Of a DNA stretch of 64,000 nt, positions 42,324 through 55,692 are shown piece after piece. The stretch is from Duganella flavida (GTDB lineage Bacteria > Pseudomonadota > Gammaproteobacteria > Burkholderiales > Burkholderiaceae_D), in contig NZ_WWCN01000007.1 in NCBI RefSeq assembly GCF_009857445.1, positions 124,001-188,000 on the forward strand. Direction: 5' to 3'. Under the pieces are notes generated by a model, which saw only the letters and a list, made by a program, of their open reading frames with translations, did no database searches and had not been told where the DNA came from. The number at the start of each line of letters is the position of its first letter. Position 1 is the stretch's first letter. A program made the translations under genes and the position numbers.

Positions 42324-42730
42324 TTCACTACTACCAAAATCACGATCGCCAGCATGATGAATACTGGCAGCTCGTTAAATACGCGGAACCACTTGTGGCT
42401 ACGTTTGTTTTCGCCGCGTTCAAACTTTTTCAGTATGCCGCCGCACATGTGGTGATAGCCGATCACCAGCACCACCAGCGTCAATTTGGCGTGCAGCCAG
42501 CCTGGCATGTGCACGCCGTACTGCATATAAACCAGAATCGCCCCGAACAGCACTGCAAACACCGACAACCACATCGAGAACCGGTACAACTTACGCGCCA
42601 TCAGCAGCAGGCGCGCGGTGGTGTTCTTATCGGTCTCCATCGCCATGTTGACGAAGATGCGCGGCAGGTAGAACACGCCGGCCATCCAGGCGATGACGAA
42701 GAAAATGTGCAGTGCTTTAATCCAGAGCAT
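42314..42730 (-). CDS. hemJ: HemJ-like protoporphyrinogen oxidase (UPF0093/CopD-like)
   Basis: A 138-residue membrane protein with about four helices. Signature positions are the N-terminal His in ALHIFFVIAWMAGVFYLPR, WLHAKLTLV in the third helix, and KWFRVFNELPVFI near the end. HemJ oxidises protoporphyrinogen IX in many Gram-negatives lacking HemG/HemY. Some annotations call such proteins CopD. It lies eight bases after proA and closes the five-gene leuS operon. Confidence 0.85.
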   Translation of the reverse strand: MLWIKALHIFFVIAWMAGVFYLPRIFVNMAMETDKNTTARLLLMARKLYRFSMWLSVFAVLFGAILVYMQYGVHMPGWLHAKLTLVVLVIGYHHMCGGILKKFERGENKRSHKWFRVFNELPVFIMLAIVILVVVKPF

Positions 42731-42738
42731 GTAGTTCC

Positions 42739-44010
42739 TTAATTGCGTACTTCACCGTGGCCGAACACCACGTATTTCAGCGAGGTCAAACCTTCCAGTC
42801 CGACCGGGCCGCGTGCGTGCAGCTTGTCGTTCGAGATGCCGATTTCCGCGCCAAGGCCATATTCAAAACCGTCCGCGAAACGGGTGGAGGCGTTGATCAT
42901 CACCGAGGCTGAATCCACTTCGCGCAGGAAGCGCATCGCTGCCGAATGGTCTTCGGTGATGATGGACTCCGTGTGCTTGGACGAGTAGGTGCTGATGTGA
43001 TCCATCGCCTCGTCCATGTCGGCTACGATCTTGACCGACAAAATCGCGGCCAGGTATTCGGTCGACCAGTCTTCTTCCGTCGCATCGACCAGGTGCGGAT
43101 AGCCGGCGGCGGCGAGGATCGCTTTCGCTTCAGCGTCCGCGCGCAGCTCGACTTCCTTGGTCGCATACAGCTTCGCCAATTCCGGCAGCACGACCGGCGC
43201 AATCGAGCGCGCCACCAGCAGCGTCTCCATCGTGTTGCAGGTGCCGTAGCGATGGCACTTGGCGTTGAAGCCGATGTCCAGCGCCTTCTTCATATCGGCT
43301 TTGCTGTCGATGTAGACGTGGCAGATGCCGTCCAAATGCTTAACCATCGGGACAGTCGCTTCCGCCATCAAGCGTGCGATCAGACCCTTGCCGCCGCGCG
43401 GCACGATCACATCTACATACTGCGGCATGGTGATCAGCGCACCGACAGCAGCGCGGTCGGTGGTGTCGACGACTTGCACGCCATCTTCGGGCAGGCCCGC
43501 TCCAAGCAAACCTTCCTTCACCAGCTTGGCCAGCGCGCGGTTGCAATGGATCGCTTCCGAACCGCCGCGCAGGATGGTGGCGTTACCGCTCTTGATGCAC
43601 AGGCCCGCCGCATCCACCGTCACGTTCGGACGCGATTCGTAAATGATGCCGATCACGCCCAGCGGCACGCGCATCTGGCCGACTTGGATCCCGGTCGGGC
43701 GGAATTTCAAACCGGAGATCTCGCCGATCGGATCCGGCAGCGCGACGATCTGGCGCAAGCCTTCCACCATCGTGGCAATCGCCTTGTCCGACAAGGCCAG
43801 GCGATCCAGCATGGCCGGCTCCAGCCCATTGGCGGCAGCGGCGTCCATGTCCAGTTTATTGGCGGCGCGCAGGGCGTCGGCGTCACGTTCAATTGCATCG
43901 GCGATCAGCAGCAGCGCGCGGTTGCGCTGCGCCGTATCGGCGCGGGCCATCGCGCGCGCAGCCTTGCGCGCCTGCTGCCCCAGTTGTTCCATGTAGTGCT
44001 TGGTGTCCAT
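42739..44010 (-). CDS. proA: Gamma-glutamyl phosphate reductase ProA
   Basis: A 423-residue enzyme reducing gamma-glutamyl phosphate to the semialdehyde in proline synthesis. The aldehyde-dehydrogenase fold is clear: [17 protein letters not shown], then [10 protein letters not shown], the catalytic Cys in [11 protein letters not shown], and the C-terminal [16 protein letters not shown]. The ATG at 44010 gives the normal length; a much longer frame would run into holA. The usual partner proB is not nearby. It follows holA by 20 bases. Confidence 0.97.
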   Translation of the reverse strand: MDTKHYMEQLGQQARKAARAMARADTAQRNRALLLIADAIERDADALRAANKLDMDAAAANGLEPAMLDRLALSDKAIATMVEGLRQIVALPDPIGEISGLKFRPTGIQVGQMRVPLGVIGIIYESRPNVTVDAAGLCIKSGNATILRGGSEAIHCNRALAKLVKEGLLGAGLPEDGVQVVDTTDRAAVGALITMPQYVDVIVPRGGKGLIARLMAEATVPMVKHLDGICHVYIDSKADMKKALDIGFNAKCHRYGTCNTMETLLVARSIAPVVLPELAKLYATKEVELRADAEAKAILAAAGYPHLVDATEEDWSTEYLAAILSVKIVADMDEAMDHISTYSSKHTESIITEDHSAAMRFLREVDSASVMINASTRFADGFEYGLGAEIGISNDKLHARGPVGLEGLTSLKYVVFGHGEVRN

Positions 44011-44030
44011 CGTTGTCCCGTTCGAGCGGG

Positions 44031-45047
44031 TCAGCCGCGGGCGACCTTCAACGCCAATTGGAGCATGGCGTCCCATGCGTCGCCTGCATGCGCTTTCGCG
44101 CGCAGACCCTTGATCATCTTGTCCACTTGCGCGGCGTCCTGCATTGCCGCTTCCAGCGTTGGCAGCGAAATGCGGCGCAGCGCGGGATCCATCATGCGTT
44201 CTTTCGGTCCCCAGATGCGATGCTCTTTCAGCAGCGCGCCCAGAGGCCGGCCTTGCGCCATGCCCGCCTTCAGCTTGAGCAGCGTGCGGATCTCGTCCGA
44301 CACCGCCCACAACACCAGCGGCAAAGCCTCGCCCTCGCCTTTCAGGCCATCCAGCATGCGGATCAACCGCGCCGGATCGCCTGCCAGCATCGCTTCACTG
44401 AGCTTGAACACATCGTAGCGCGCCACATTCAGCACCGCCTCGTGTATCTGCTCGTAAGTGAGCTTGCCCGGCTCGTGCAGCAAAGCCAGTTTTTGAATCT
44501 CCTGATGGGCCGCAAGCAGATTGCCTTCCACGCGGTCTGCGATGAAATCAATGCTCTGCCGGTCCGCGCTCTGCCCTTGTTGGGCAAGGCGCTGGCCTAT
44601 CCAATTGGGCAAATGCGCCCGTTCCACCTGCGGGATGTCGATATACACCGCCGCTTGCTGCAGCGCGGTCACCCACGCTGCTTTCTGCGTCTGCCAATCT
44701 AATTTCGGCAACGTGATCAGAGTCAGGTTATCCGGACTCAGATCCTTCACATAATTTTGCAGCGCCGCGCCGCCATCCTTGCCCGGCTTGCCGGTCGGGA
44801 TGCGCAGCTCGATCAGCTTCTTGTCGCCAAACAGCGATAAAGCCTGATTGGCCGCCAGCAGTTCGCCCCACTTGAAGCTGCGCTCCACGGTCAGCACATC
44901 GCGCTCGGAGTAGCCTTGCGCGCGCGCTGTCTTGCGGATTTTGTCCGCAGCTTCCAGCGCCAGCAAATGCTCGTCGCTGGTGATCACGTACAGCTGCGAC
45001 AGCGATTTGCTTAAGTGGCCGTCGAGCGCCTCCAACCGTAATTGCAT
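44031..45047 (-). CDS. holA: DNA polymerase III subunit delta
   Basis: A 338-residue clamp-loader subunit that opens the beta clamp. The N-terminal segment [20 protein letters not shown] is typical, as are [19 protein letters not shown] and the [13 protein letters not shown] helix of domain III. The length equals E. coli HolA. It sits between lptE and proA in the conserved betaproteobacterial order. Confidence 0.95.
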   Translation of the reverse strand: MQLRLEALDGHLSKSLSQLYVITSDEHLLALEAADKIRKTARAQGYSERDVLTVERSFKWGELLAANQALSLFGDKKLIELRIPTGKPGKDGGAALQNYVKDLSPDNLTLITLPKLDWQTQKAAWVTALQQAAVYIDIPQVERAHLPNWIGQRLAQQGQSADRQSIDFIADRVEGNLLAAHQEIQKLALLHEPGKLTYEQIHEAVLNVARYDVFKLSEAMLAGDPARLIRMLDGLKGEGEALPLVLWAVSDEIRTLLKLKAGMAQGRPLGALLKEHRIWGPKERMMDPALRRISLPTLEAAMQDAAQVDKMIKGLRAKAHAGDAWDAMLQLALKVARG

Positions 45048-45056
45048 CGTCTGACC

Positions 45057-45602
45057 TTACTGCTTCGGCGGCAGCGACACGCCCGGCGTTTTCACGGCGG
45101 CGATACGGCGCATCATCTGCTGCACCAAATCGGTCTGCATGTCTTTGTACAGCAGCGCTTCTTCCTGCTCTTTGGCCAGCAGCTGCGTTTCGTTAAAGTC
45201 GATCGGGCGCGTCAGCGTGATCGTGGTCGGCGCCAGCAGCTCGCCGCCTTGCTTGTCCAGCACGCGGAACACGATGTTGTAGGTCAGCAGATACTGACGC
45301 ACGCGGCCATTGCTGTTCAGGGACAGAATGGTTTTGGTCTTGGTCTTTTCAGGATTGGTCAGCACCTCGATCACGCCGTCGGCATCCTTGGCGTCATTGA
45401 CTACCGTGGTGCCGCCATTGGCGCGGATGTTGCGCTTCAAATCGATCGCCAATGGCGACGACTCCGGCAGTCCCACGTACAGCGTCGGGAATGGCAGCGT
45501 GTAATGACCGCTGTCGCCGCGCAGGTGGAAGCCGCAGCCCGACAGCGCCAGCGTCGCCGCCAGCACGGCTGCACTCAGAAACTTGGAAGTAGTCGTCGCC
45601 AT
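45057..45602 (-). CDS. lptE: LPS-assembly lipoprotein LptE
   Basis: A 181-residue outer-membrane lipoprotein that plugs the LptD barrel for LPS insertion. The lipobox is LALSGC followed by GFHLRG, the typical LptE start. The core includes TLYVGLPESSPLAIDLKRNI and LTRPIDFNETQLLAKEQEE. It lies seven bases after leuS and nine before holA. Its partner lptD is at the end of this window. Confidence 0.94.
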   Translation of the reverse strand: MATTTSKFLSAAVLAATLALSGCGFHLRGDSGHYTLPFPTLYVGLPESSPLAIDLKRNIRANGGTTVVNDAKDADGVIEVLTNPEKTKTKTILSLNSNGRVRQYLLTYNIVFRVLDKQGGELLAPTTITLTRPIDFNETQLLAKEQEEALLYKDMQTDLVQQMMRRIAAVKTPGVSLPPKQ

Positions 45603-45609
45603 ATCTGCC

Positions 45610-49106
<3,497 letters not shown>

Positions 49107-49143
49107 TGTGCCATGATGGTGTTTTGACTATCTGGAGACACAC

Positions 49144-49509
49144 ATGATCAAGGGATTGCGCACGGTAGCCTACCCAGTGGCTGATCTGGCCGCGGCCAAG
49201 GAGTGGTACAGCAAGGTATTCGATACCGCGCCCTACTTCGACCAGCCATTCTATGTCGGCTTCAATATTGGCGGCTTTGAACTGGGCCTGATCCCGGACG
49301 GCACGCCCGGCACCACCGGCAGCGCGGTTTACTGGGGCGTCGATGATATCGAAGCGGAAGTCGCCCGCATCCTCGCTTTGGGCGCTACGGTGCACCACCC
49401 AATTCAAGACGTCGGCGAAGGCATCCGCACGGTGGAACTGGCCGATCCTTTCGGCAACACGCTGTGCCTGATCCTCAACCCGCACTTTGATTTGAAAGCG
49501 GTGCGCTAG
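49144..49509 (+). CDS. VOC/glyoxalase-superfamily protein
   Basis: A 121-residue single-domain protein of the vicinal oxygen chelate fold: TVAYPVADLAAAKEWYSKVF at the start, a central GFELGLIPDG, and the C-terminal VELADPFGNTLCLI typical of bleomycin-resistance and glyoxalase-like proteins. One metal Glu is in the second half. The ligand is unknown. It follows the AraC regulator closely; such pairs are common. Confidence 0.9.
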   Translation: MIKGLRTVAYPVADLAAAKEWYSKVFDTAPYFDQPFYVGFNIGGFELGLIPDGTPGTTGSAVYWGVDDIEAEVARILALGATVHHPIQDVGEGIRTVELADPFGNTLCLILNPHFDLKAVR

Positions 49510-49554
49510 TGATTGTGGGACAATACTGCCTCAGTAAATAACGAGGTAGTCCCC

Positions 49555-50409
49555 ATGTCGTCCAACCGCCGTAACGCCAATCTCATCAAAACGCCCGAGC
49601 AGATGGTTCAAGCCCGTGTCGCCGCCCAACTGGCGGCCGATGTGCTGACCATGATCGCTCCCCACGTCAAACCGGGCGTGACGACGGCCTACCTCGACCA
49701 GCTGTGCAACGACTACATCGTCAATGTGCAGCAGGCAATCCCGGCCAACGTCGGCTATGGCGGCTTCCCGGCCACCGTGTGCAGCTCGGTCAACCATGTG
49801 GTGTGCCACGGCATTCCATCCGCCGAACAGGTGCTGAAGAACGGTGACATCATCAACATCGACGTGGCCGTTATCAAGGATGGCTGGCATGGCGACACCA
49901 GCCGCATGTACTACGTCGGCGAGCCAAGCAAGCCGACACGCAAACTGGTTGAAACGACTTACGCCGCCATGTGGGCCGGCATTCGCGCAGTGAAGCCGAA
50001 AGCCACCCTCGGTGACGTCGGTTTCGCGATCCAGACCGTGGCCGAGAAGGCCGGTTACAGCGTGGTGCTCGATTACTGCGGCCATGGCATCGGCATGGTC
50101 TACCACGAAGATCCGCAGGTGACGCACTACGGCCGTCCGGGCCAGGGCTTGGTACTGAAGCCGGGCATGCTGTTCACCATCGAACCGATGATCAACGCCG
50201 GCAAAGCCGCCACCAAAGAATTGAGCGACGGCTGGACCGTCGAGACGCGCGACAAATCCTTGTCGGCACAGTGGGAACACATGGTGCACGTGACCGAAAC
50301 CGGCTTCGAAGTATTGACGCTGGCGCCGGGTGAAACCGGCGCCAAGGCCAGCATCCCGAACGCGCTGCCGGCCGGCGTCGAGCCGCCAGCCGCGCCTAGC
50401 GCAGCGTAA
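49555..50409 (+). CDS. map: Type I methionine aminopeptidase
   Basis: A 284-residue enzyme removing N-terminal Met. The dimetal ligands are visible: IDVAVIKDGWHGDTSR (two Asp), GHGIGMVYHEDP (His), TIEPMI (Glu) and AQWEHMV (Glu). The HGIPS segment is the substrate loop. The ATG at 49555 has GAGG upstream; a frame from 49513 adds 14 residues unlike the family. The C-terminal tail (PAGVEPPAAPSAA) is a low-complexity extension beyond the usual 260-270 residues. It overlaps the convergent barstar gene by 14 bases. Confidence 0.97.
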   Translation: MSSNRRNANLIKTPEQMVQARVAAQLAADVLTMIAPHVKPGVTTAYLDQLCNDYIVNVQQAIPANVGYGGFPATVCSSVNHVVCHGIPSAEQVLKNGDIINIDVAVIKDGWHGDTSRMYYVGEPSKPTRKLVETTYAAMWAGIRAVKPKATLGDVGFAIQTVAEKAGYSVVLDYCGHGIGMVYHEDPQVTHYGRPGQGLVLKPGMLFTIEPMINAGKAATKELSDGWTVETRDKSLSAQWEHMVHVTETGFEVLTLAPGETGAKASIPNALPAGVEPPAAPSAA

Positions 50410-50722
50410 GTTTCAGGGCCGGCTTCTCACCGTAGTCTTCGTAGCGCTCGTTGAGGCCGGCCACGCAGTAAGTAATCTCTTCCAGAATATCAGGCACGGC
50501 GGCCTTCATGGCCTCCGTGTCCTTGATGACGATCTCCAGCAGCTCATTCGGCTTGAGCGAGAATTTGCTCATGCTGTCTTCATCGCGCAGATAGCTCAGG
50601 CAATCTACCCAGGCATCCATGGTATTGCCGTAAGAATCAGGAAAACCCATTGCGGCTTTGCACTCGGCGTGGAAGCTGTCGAAATCCTTGATTGCTGCGC
50701 CGTTCAATTCTGCGGTAGCCAT
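50396..50722 (-). CDS. Barstar-family protein (ribonuclease inhibitor)
   Basis: A 108-residue barstar-like protein: FPDSYGNTMDAWVDCLSYL is the barnase-contact helix, with its typical YGxxxDAxxDCL. In Bacillus, barstar protects the cell from its own secreted barnase; Gram-negative homologues often act as immunity to polymorphic toxins. No barnase gene is nearby. The start overlaps the exbD stop (TAATG), so it is translationally coupled to exbBD, which is unexpected. Confidence 0.88.
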   Translation of the reverse strand: MATAELNGAAIKDFDSFHAECKAAMGFPDSYGNTMDAWVDCLSYLRDEDSMSKFSLKPNELLEIVIKDTEAMKAAVPDILEEITYCVAGLNERYEDYGEKPALKLTLR

Positions 50723-51147
50723 TATTTTTTCTCCTTGGGGTCGGTGACGAAGCCCAATTTTGTTAGTCCATTACTCTGCGCTGCGGCCATCACCTGGGCC
50801 ACCACTTCGTAGCGGGTGTCCTTGTCGGCGCGCAGTTGCAGTTCCGGTTGCGGGTCCAGCTTGGCCGCGTCAATCAAACGCGATTCCAATGCCTCCCGCT
50901 CCACCGGGTCGTTATTCCAGAAGATCTTGCCCTTGCCGTCAATCGACAGCGTGACCGTCGCTGCGGGCGCTGTTTGCGCGGCGGGCGCTTGCGCCTTCGG
51001 CAATTCCAGCTGCACCGAGCCGGTGAACATCGGCGCGGCCAGGATGAAAATCACCAGCAGCACCAGCATCACATCCACCATCGGCGTGACATTGATGTCG
51101 GCCATCGGGCCGGGATTGCGATGATGGTTGAAAGCGCCGAAAGCCAT
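50722..51147 (-). CDS. exbD: ExbD/TolR-family biopolymer transport protein
   Basis: A 141-residue protein with one N-terminal membrane helix (INVTPMVDVMLVLLVIFILAAP); the Asp in PMVDVML carries the proton path. The periplasmic part ends with VAQVMAAAQSNGLTKLGFVTD. With ExbB and TonB it energises TonB receptors, of which this window holds two. It lies three bases after exbB; the barstar gene follows. No tonB gene is adjacent, so the TonB partner is elsewhere; a TolR role is less likely as no tol-pal genes are nearby. Confidence 0.92.
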   Translation of the reverse strand: MAFGAFNHHRNPGPMADINVTPMVDVMLVLLVIFILAAPMFTGSVQLELPKAQAPAAQTAPAATVTLSIDGKGKIFWNNDPVEREALESRLIDAAKLDPQPELQLRADKDTRYEVVAQVMAAAQSNGLTKLGFVTDPKEKK

Positions 51148-51150
51148 GAT

Positions 51151-51819
51151 TTACTTCTTGGTCAGGTAGGCGTGCAGGTCGTGGGCAAATGCATCCAGTT
51201 CGGCCAGCGTCAGGCGATTGACGCGGTTAAATCCGTTATACGCCAATACGGCAGGAATCGCTACCGTCAGGCCTATGGCGGTCATCACCAGCGCCTCGCC
51301 CACCGGGCCGGCCACTTTGTCGATCTGCACCGTGCCATGCGAGGACACATTGGCCAGCGCATGGTAAATGCCCCACACCGTGCCCAGCAGGCCAACGAAC
51401 GGCGCGGTGGCGCCAATCGAGGCAAGCAGCGTCAGGCCGCTTTCAAGCCGGTTGGTAGAGGTTTGAATCGCCGCGCGCAGTACGCGCGTGGCTTGCGCCG
51501 AACGGTCCATTTCGCCGCCCAGCGATGGCCGCGCCGAGGCAGCCAGCTGTGACGCGCCTTGCTGCGCCAACGGCAGGAAGATTTTTTCAGCGTCGGCCAG
51601 CGCCAGCGCATTCACGCCATCCTGCATGCTGGGAGCATCCCAGAACGCCTGCACTGCCGGCGCGCTGCGGCGGATGCGCCACGACGAATAGGCCTTGGCC
51701 AGGATGAAGAACCAACTTGCCAGCGACATCGCCAGCAGCACAAACGCTACCGCGTGGCTGATGGCGTCACCCTGCTCCCAGAAGCGGGCCAGAGTGAATT
51801 GGCTGGCGGCCGGGTTCAT
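51151..51819 (-). CDS. exbB: ExbB/TolQ-family proton channel
   Basis: A 222-residue protein with three membrane segments: near 23-43 ([17 protein letters not shown]), 125-150 ([20 protein letters not shown]) and 170-195 ([21 protein letters not shown]). The glycine-rich [16 protein letters not shown] and Thr-rich [11 protein letters not shown] are diagnostic of the MotA/TolQ/ExbB family. The ATG overlaps the dapB stop (ATGA). It forms an operon with exbD. Confidence 0.94.
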   Translation of the reverse strand: MNPAASQFTLARFWEQGDAISHAVAFVLLAMSLASWFFILAKAYSSWRIRRSAPAVQAFWDAPSMQDGVNALALADAEKIFLPLAQQGASQLAASARPSLGGEMDRSAQATRVLRAAIQTSTNRLESGLTLLASIGATAPFVGLLGTVWGIYHALANVSSHGTVQIDKVAGPVGEALVMTAIGLTVAIPAVLAYNGFNRVNRLTLAELDAFAHDLHAYLTKK

Positions 51820-52622
51820 TTGTCTTTCAAGCCCAGCACGTCGTACATGTCGAACAGGCCGGTCGGCTTGTCGGCCAGGTAGCGGCAGGCGCGGATGGCG
51901 CCGTGCGCGTAGGTCACGCGGCTGCTGGATTTATGGCTGATCTCGATGCGCTCGCCAATGCCGGCAAACAGCACGGTGTGGTCGCCGACGATGTCGCCGC
52001 CACGAATGGTGGCAAAGCCGATCGACGATGGATCGCGCTCGCCGGTCACACCTTCGCGTGCGAACACGCCGTGTTCTTTCAGGTCGCGGCCCAGCGCATC
52101 GGCAATCACCTCGCCCATTTTCAGCGCGGTGCCCGATGGTGCATCGACCTTGAAGCGGTGGTGGGCTTCGACGATTTCGATATCGTAGCCAGTCGACAGC
52201 GCCTTGGCGGCTTGCTCCAGCAGCTTCATGGTCACGTTGACGCCGACCGAGAAGTTGGGCGAGAACACGATGGCGGTTTTCTTGGCTGCTTCAGCGATAG
52301 CGGCTTTGCCCGCATCGTCAAAACCGGTGGTGCCGATTACCAGCTTGATGCCGTGCTCAGCGCAGTACTTCAAGTGTTCGAGGGTCGCTTCAGGGCGGGT
52401 GAAGTCGATCAGGTACTCGGCAGCGGCCAGGCCCTTGCCGAACTCCGATTCCACTGCCACGCCAGCCGGCTTGCCGAGGAAGGCGGCAGCGTCGGCCTGC
52501 TCCGAACCAGCGCGGTCCAGCGCGCCCGACAAACGGGCATCGTCGGCGTTCTGTACGGCTTCGATCAGGATGCGGCCCATGCGGCCACCGGCGCCGGCGA
52601 TGGCGATGTTCATTTGGGTCAT
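51816..52622 (-). CDS. dapB: 4-hydroxy-tetrahydrodipicolinate reductase DapB
   Basis: A 268-residue enzyme of lysine/diaminopimelate synthesis. The NAD(P) motif is [10 protein letters not shown], and the catalytic signature is [27 protein letters not shown] is also typical. It lies 15 bases after bamE and couples to exbB by an ATGA overlap. Confidence 0.97.
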   Translation of the reverse strand: MTQMNIAIAGAGGRMGRILIEAVQNADDARLSGALDRAGSEQADAAAFLGKPAGVAVESEFGKGLAAAEYLIDFTRPEATLEHLKYCAEHGIKLVIGTTGFDDAGKAAIAEAAKKTAIVFSPNFSVGVNVTMKLLEQAAKALSTGYDIEIVEAHHRFKVDAPSGTALKMGEVIADALGRDLKEHGVFAREGVTGERDPSSIGFATIRGGDIVGDHTVLFAGIGERIEISHKSSSRVTYAHGAIRACRYLADKPTGLFDMYDVLGLKDK

Positions 52623-52637
52623 GCTGTCAAATCCTTG

Positions 52638-53282
52638 TTATTTCTTGTCAGTGCTGATCGACGTGCCCACCGGGTTGTTGGCCGCCGGGTTGTCGGCGCC
52701 AGCTGGCAGCGGCGCGGTAGGCGCCGGCTTGGACAGGATGGCCTCAGTCTCGGCTTCCTTCTTCAGGTTCGGCGTAGGACCGGCGATACGGGCGATGTAT
52801 TCTTTTTCGGTCGGCAGGTTGCCGCCTTCCCAGCGCGCCACCTTGCCGTCCTTGTCGAAGAACACGATCACGCGGCTGGTGGTGATTTCGCCGTTGCCCT
52901 TGGCCAGGCGGAAAGCGTAATCCCAGCGGCTACCGTGGAACGGGTCGGTCAGCAGCGCGGTGCCGAAGATGAAGCGGACCTGGTCCTGCGTCATGCCGAC
53001 CTTCAACTGCGACAACATTTCCTCAGAGACAAAGTTGCCCTGTTGAATGTCTGGACGATATGGCGAGAAGAACCACATGAAGCGCTGCAGCTGGGTGATG
53101 GTGGTGGTTTGCGCGCCCTTGCTGGCGTCCAGCGTTGGTGCACTATCTTTCACATCCGTCGATCGCTCGCCCAGCGTGGTTTTGGTCGCGCAGCCGCCCA
53201 GCGCCAGCGCCACGCCTACGGCGGCGGCAACAGGAGTAAAACGGTGCAACAAAGACTGCGAAAAAGCCTGGGTGACGCGCAT
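52638..53282 (-). CDS. bamE: Outer-membrane assembly lipoprotein BamE
   Basis: A 214-residue lipoprotein of the BAM complex with lipobox LALGGC. The SmpA/OmlA core is clear: PDIQQGNFVSEEMLSQLKVGMTQDQVRFIFGT, then DPFHGSRWDYAFRL. Typical BamE is 110-150 residues; here a Pro/Ala-rich tail of some 50 residues (PTAPLPAGADNPAANNP) follows the core, and an N-terminal linker precedes it. ATG 53282 with GAGG upstream is preferred over a TTG at 53294. It is divergent from fur, a conserved betaproteobacterial order. Confidence 0.94.
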   Translation of the reverse strand: MRVTQAFSQSLLHRFTPVAAAVGVALALGGCATKTTLGERSTDVKDSAPTLDASKGAQTTTITQLQRFMWFFSPYRPDIQQGNFVSEEMLSQLKVGMTQDQVRFIFGTALLTDPFHGSRWDYAFRLAKGNGEITTSRVIVFFDKDGKVARWEGGNLPTEKEYIARIAGPTPNLKKEAETEAILSKPAPTAPLPAGADNPAANNPVGTSISTDKK

Positions 53283-53431
53283 AAATGTCCTCAATCTGGT
53301 CGAGCGGATGTGCCGAAAAACGCTATATCATAAAGCACTGCGCACGGGACGGGGCAAATCTTTGTAACCGGATTAGTCGGAGTACGGTAAACTAGCGGCT
53401 AGCTATCGCCAACTATACAAAGAGTCTCCAC

Positions 53432-53860
53432 ATGGGTCACAATCCTACCGATCTGAAGGCCAGCGGCCTGAAAGCCACGCTGCCACGCATCAAAATCCTG
53501 GATATTTTCCAGAACAGTGAAGTGCGTCACCTGACCGCCGAGGATGTCTACAAGATCCTGTTGGCTGAGAATATGGATGTGGGCCTGGCCACCGTCTACC
53601 GCGTGCTGACCCAGTTCGAGCAAGCTGGCCTGCTGAACCGCAATCACTTCGAAACTGGCAAAGCCATCTTCGAGCTGAACGCCGGCTCCCACCACGATCA
53701 CCTGGTGTGCGTGGACTGCGGCCGCGTGGAAGAGTTTTACGACGAGGCGATTGAAGAGCGCCAGCACGCCATCGCCGAAGAGCGCGGCTTCAAGATTGCC
53801 GAGCACGCACTGGCGATCTACGGCAATTGCACCAAGACCGCCTGCCCGCACCGCCCGTAA
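53432..53860 (+). CDS. fur: Ferric uptake regulator Fur
   Basis: A 142-residue metal-dependent repressor. The DNA-binding helix is [18 protein letters not shown]; the metal sites are in [16 protein letters not shown], with a late CTKTACPH Cys pair. Length and order are those of standard Fur. It stands divergent from bamE with about 150 bases between. A hairpin terminator, shared with hrcA, follows the stop at once. I saw no clear Fur box in its own upstream region. Confidence 0.97.
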   Translation: MGHNPTDLKASGLKATLPRIKILDIFQNSEVRHLTAEDVYKILLAENMDVGLATVYRVLTQFEQAGLLNRNHFETGKAIFELNAGSHHDHLVCVDCGRVEEFYDEAIEERQHAIAEERGFKIAEHALAIYGNCTKTACPHRP

Positions 53861-53880
53861 AAAGCCCCACTGGGGCTTTT
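53860..53880. terminator. Bidirectional terminator between fur and hrcA
   Basis: AAAAGCCCC and GGGGCTTTT flank a three-base loop; A and T runs on each side let it work in both directions. It begins at the fur stop codon and overlaps the hrcA stop codon. Confidence 0.9.
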
Positions 53881-54895
53881 AACTCTGACTCAAGGCGTTT
53901 GAGAGCAACTTCGCGGTGATATCGACGATCGGTATCACCCGCTCATACGCCATCCGCGTCGGGCCGATCACGCCCAAGGTGCCGACGATCTTGCCGTTGG
54001 CCGTGTACGGCGCCGTCACCACACTCATCTCATCCATCGGCACCAGGCTCGATTCGCCGCCGATGTAGATCTGCACCCCACTGGCCTTGGACGACACGTC
54101 CAGCAGCTGCATCAGGCCGGTCTTCTGCTCGAACATATCAAACATCTGGCGCAGCGACGTCATGTTGGACGACAGGTCGCTCACTGACAGCAGGTTGCGC
54201 TCGCCCGCGATCACCATATCGTCCGAGTTATCAGCCATCGCTTCGCTACCCGCCTCCACCGCCGCCTGCATCAGGCGGCCCATGTCGTCGCGCAGCTGGC
54301 GCACCTCGTGCTGCAGGCGCGTATGCACTTCGTCGAAGGCCAGCCCGCCGTAATTCTGGTTGATGTAGTTGGCCGACTGCACCAGCTGTACCGGCGTGTA
54401 GTCCACCTCGGTCAGCAGCAGGCGGTTCTGCACATCGCCGTTCGGCGCCACGATCACCAGCAGGATGCGCTTCTCGCCGAGACGCAGGAACTCGATCTGC
54501 TGGAATACCGACTCGCGGCGCGGGCTCAGCACCACGCCGGCAAACTGCGACAGCGAGGACAGCATTTGCGCCGCATTGGAAATCATCTTTTGCGGCTGCG
54601 GCGCTTGCAGGCGCAGCTGCGCGCCGACGGCCTGCTCGTCCAGATGCTGCACCGTCAGCAGGGTATCGACAAAGATGCGGTAGCCGCGCGGCGTCGGCAC
54701 CCGGCCGGCCGAGGTGTGCGGGCTGGCCACGTAGCCCAGCTCTTCCAGATCGGCCATGATGTTGCGGATGGTGGCCGGCGACAGGTCCAGCCCGGAAATC
54801 TTGGACAGCGCACGCGAGCCCACCGGCTGGCCGTCCGCAATGTAGCGTTCGACCAGGGCCTTGAGCAGTGTTTGTGCGCGAGTATCGAGTTGCAT
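53879..54895 (-). CDS. hrcA: Heat-inducible transcription repressor HrcA
   Basis: A 338-residue repressor of groESL/dnaK heat-shock operons binding CIRCE. The winged helix is [34 protein letters not shown], a hallmark of HrcA. The GAF-like domain follows. I looked for a CIRCE inverted repeat (TTAGCACTC-N9-GAGTGCTAA) in front of the gene and did not see one; only 29 bases separate it from the HAD gene upstream, so both probably share a promoter. Confidence 0.96.
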   Translation of the reverse strand: MQLDTRAQTLLKALVERYIADGQPVGSRALSKISGLDLSPATIRNIMADLEELGYVASPHTSAGRVPTPRGYRIFVDTLLTVQHLDEQAVGAQLRLQAPQPQKMISNAAQMLSSLSQFAGVVLSPRRESVFQQIEFLRLGEKRILLVIVAPNGDVQNRLLLTEVDYTPVQLVQSANYINQNYGGLAFDEVHTRLQHEVRQLRDDMGRLMQAAVEAGSEAMADNSDDMVIAGERNLLSVSDLSSNMTSLRQMFDMFEQKTGLMQLLDVSSKASGVQIYIGGESSLVPMDEMSVVTAPYTANGKIVGTLGVIGPTRMAYERVIPIVDITAKLLSNALSQS

Positions 54896-54924
54896 GCTAA
54901 ATATCGGTGTAGGTGTTGCGCCTA

Positions 54925-55641
54925 TTATGCACGGCTATCCTGCATCTGCCCACGTATCCAGGCGAGTAGTTCCTCAAAAGTGACGCAAATGGCATCCGGC
55001 GTCACACCGGCTTCCAGATGGGCGGTGCTGCCGTGGCGGTTGATCCAGACTGCGCGCAGGCCAGCCGCTTGCGCGCCCTGCACGTCCAGCCGCAGGTCGT
55101 CGCCCACATAGACCGCGTCTTGCGGCGCCACGCCCATCGCGGCGCAGGCGGCGTGAAAAATGCCCGGATCCGGTTTGGCGCGGCCATGCTGCGAGGACGA
55201 CAGCGCATACTCAAAGTGGTGGTCCATGCCGATCACTTCAAGGTCGGCGTTGCCGTTGGTGATCACGCCCAGCCGCAGCATGCCCTGCAACAGCGGCAGC
55301 ACCGGCAGCACGTCGGCATATGGCACCACCAGGTTGCGCTGCACGGCAAAGTGCTGCATCGCGCCCTCGATGTGGACCGGGTCCTCGCCCAGCTCGGCAA
55401 ACACCTCGCCTAGCGCCTCGCGCCGCAGGCGGTACAAGTCGGAGATCAGCTCCGGCCGCCGTTCCAGCAGCGCCATACGGCGCACCCGCAGCTCGGCCAC
55501 GCTGAACGCCTGCGTCACCCTGGGTGCGTGGACGGCCAGCCAGGCGTGCCAGCTTTCCTCGGCGGCGACGATCACCGGGCCGATCGGCCACAAGGTGTCA
55601 TCGAGGTCAAACAGCAGGGCGAGAGGGCGGCGAGTGGTCAT
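54925..55641 (-). CDS. HAD-superfamily phosphatase
   Basis: A 238-residue HAD-IA hydrolase. Motif I is [10 protein letters not shown], motif II is VITNG, motif III is the Lys in GRAKPDP, and motif IV is YVGDDLRLD. The cap is the helical C1 type (residues 20-90). It resembles YigB/YrfG-type nucleotide or FMN phosphatases but the substrate is not fixed by sequence. It lies upstream of hrcA on the same transcript and is divergent from the phosphoesterase gene. Confidence 0.92.
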   Translation of the reverse strand: MTTRRPLALLFDLDDTLWPIGPVIVAAEESWHAWLAVHAPRVTQAFSVAELRVRRMALLERRPELISDLYRLRREALGEVFAELGEDPVHIEGAMQHFAVQRNLVVPYADVLPVLPLLQGMLRLGVITNGNADLEVIGMDHHFEYALSSSQHGRAKPDPGIFHAACAAMGVAPQDAVYVGDDLRLDVQGAQAAGLRAVWINRHGSTAHLEAGVTPDAICVTFEELLAWIRGQMQDSRA

Positions 55642-55692
55642 GATGATGGGTCACAAATAAAACATATTGTAAGGGCATGGTAAATTATATGG

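Noticed and set aside
44011..44310. 100-residue N-terminal extension of ProA
   Set aside because: It overlaps holA in another frame, is unlike any ProA, and the ATG at 44010 gives the normal family length.
53295..53431. Fur box in the bamE-fur gap
   Set aside because: No stretch resembles the GATAATGATAATC-type consensus well enough to report.
54896..54924. CIRCE element in front of hrcA
   Set aside because: The 29-base gap holds no TTAGCACTC/GAGTGCTAA dyad.
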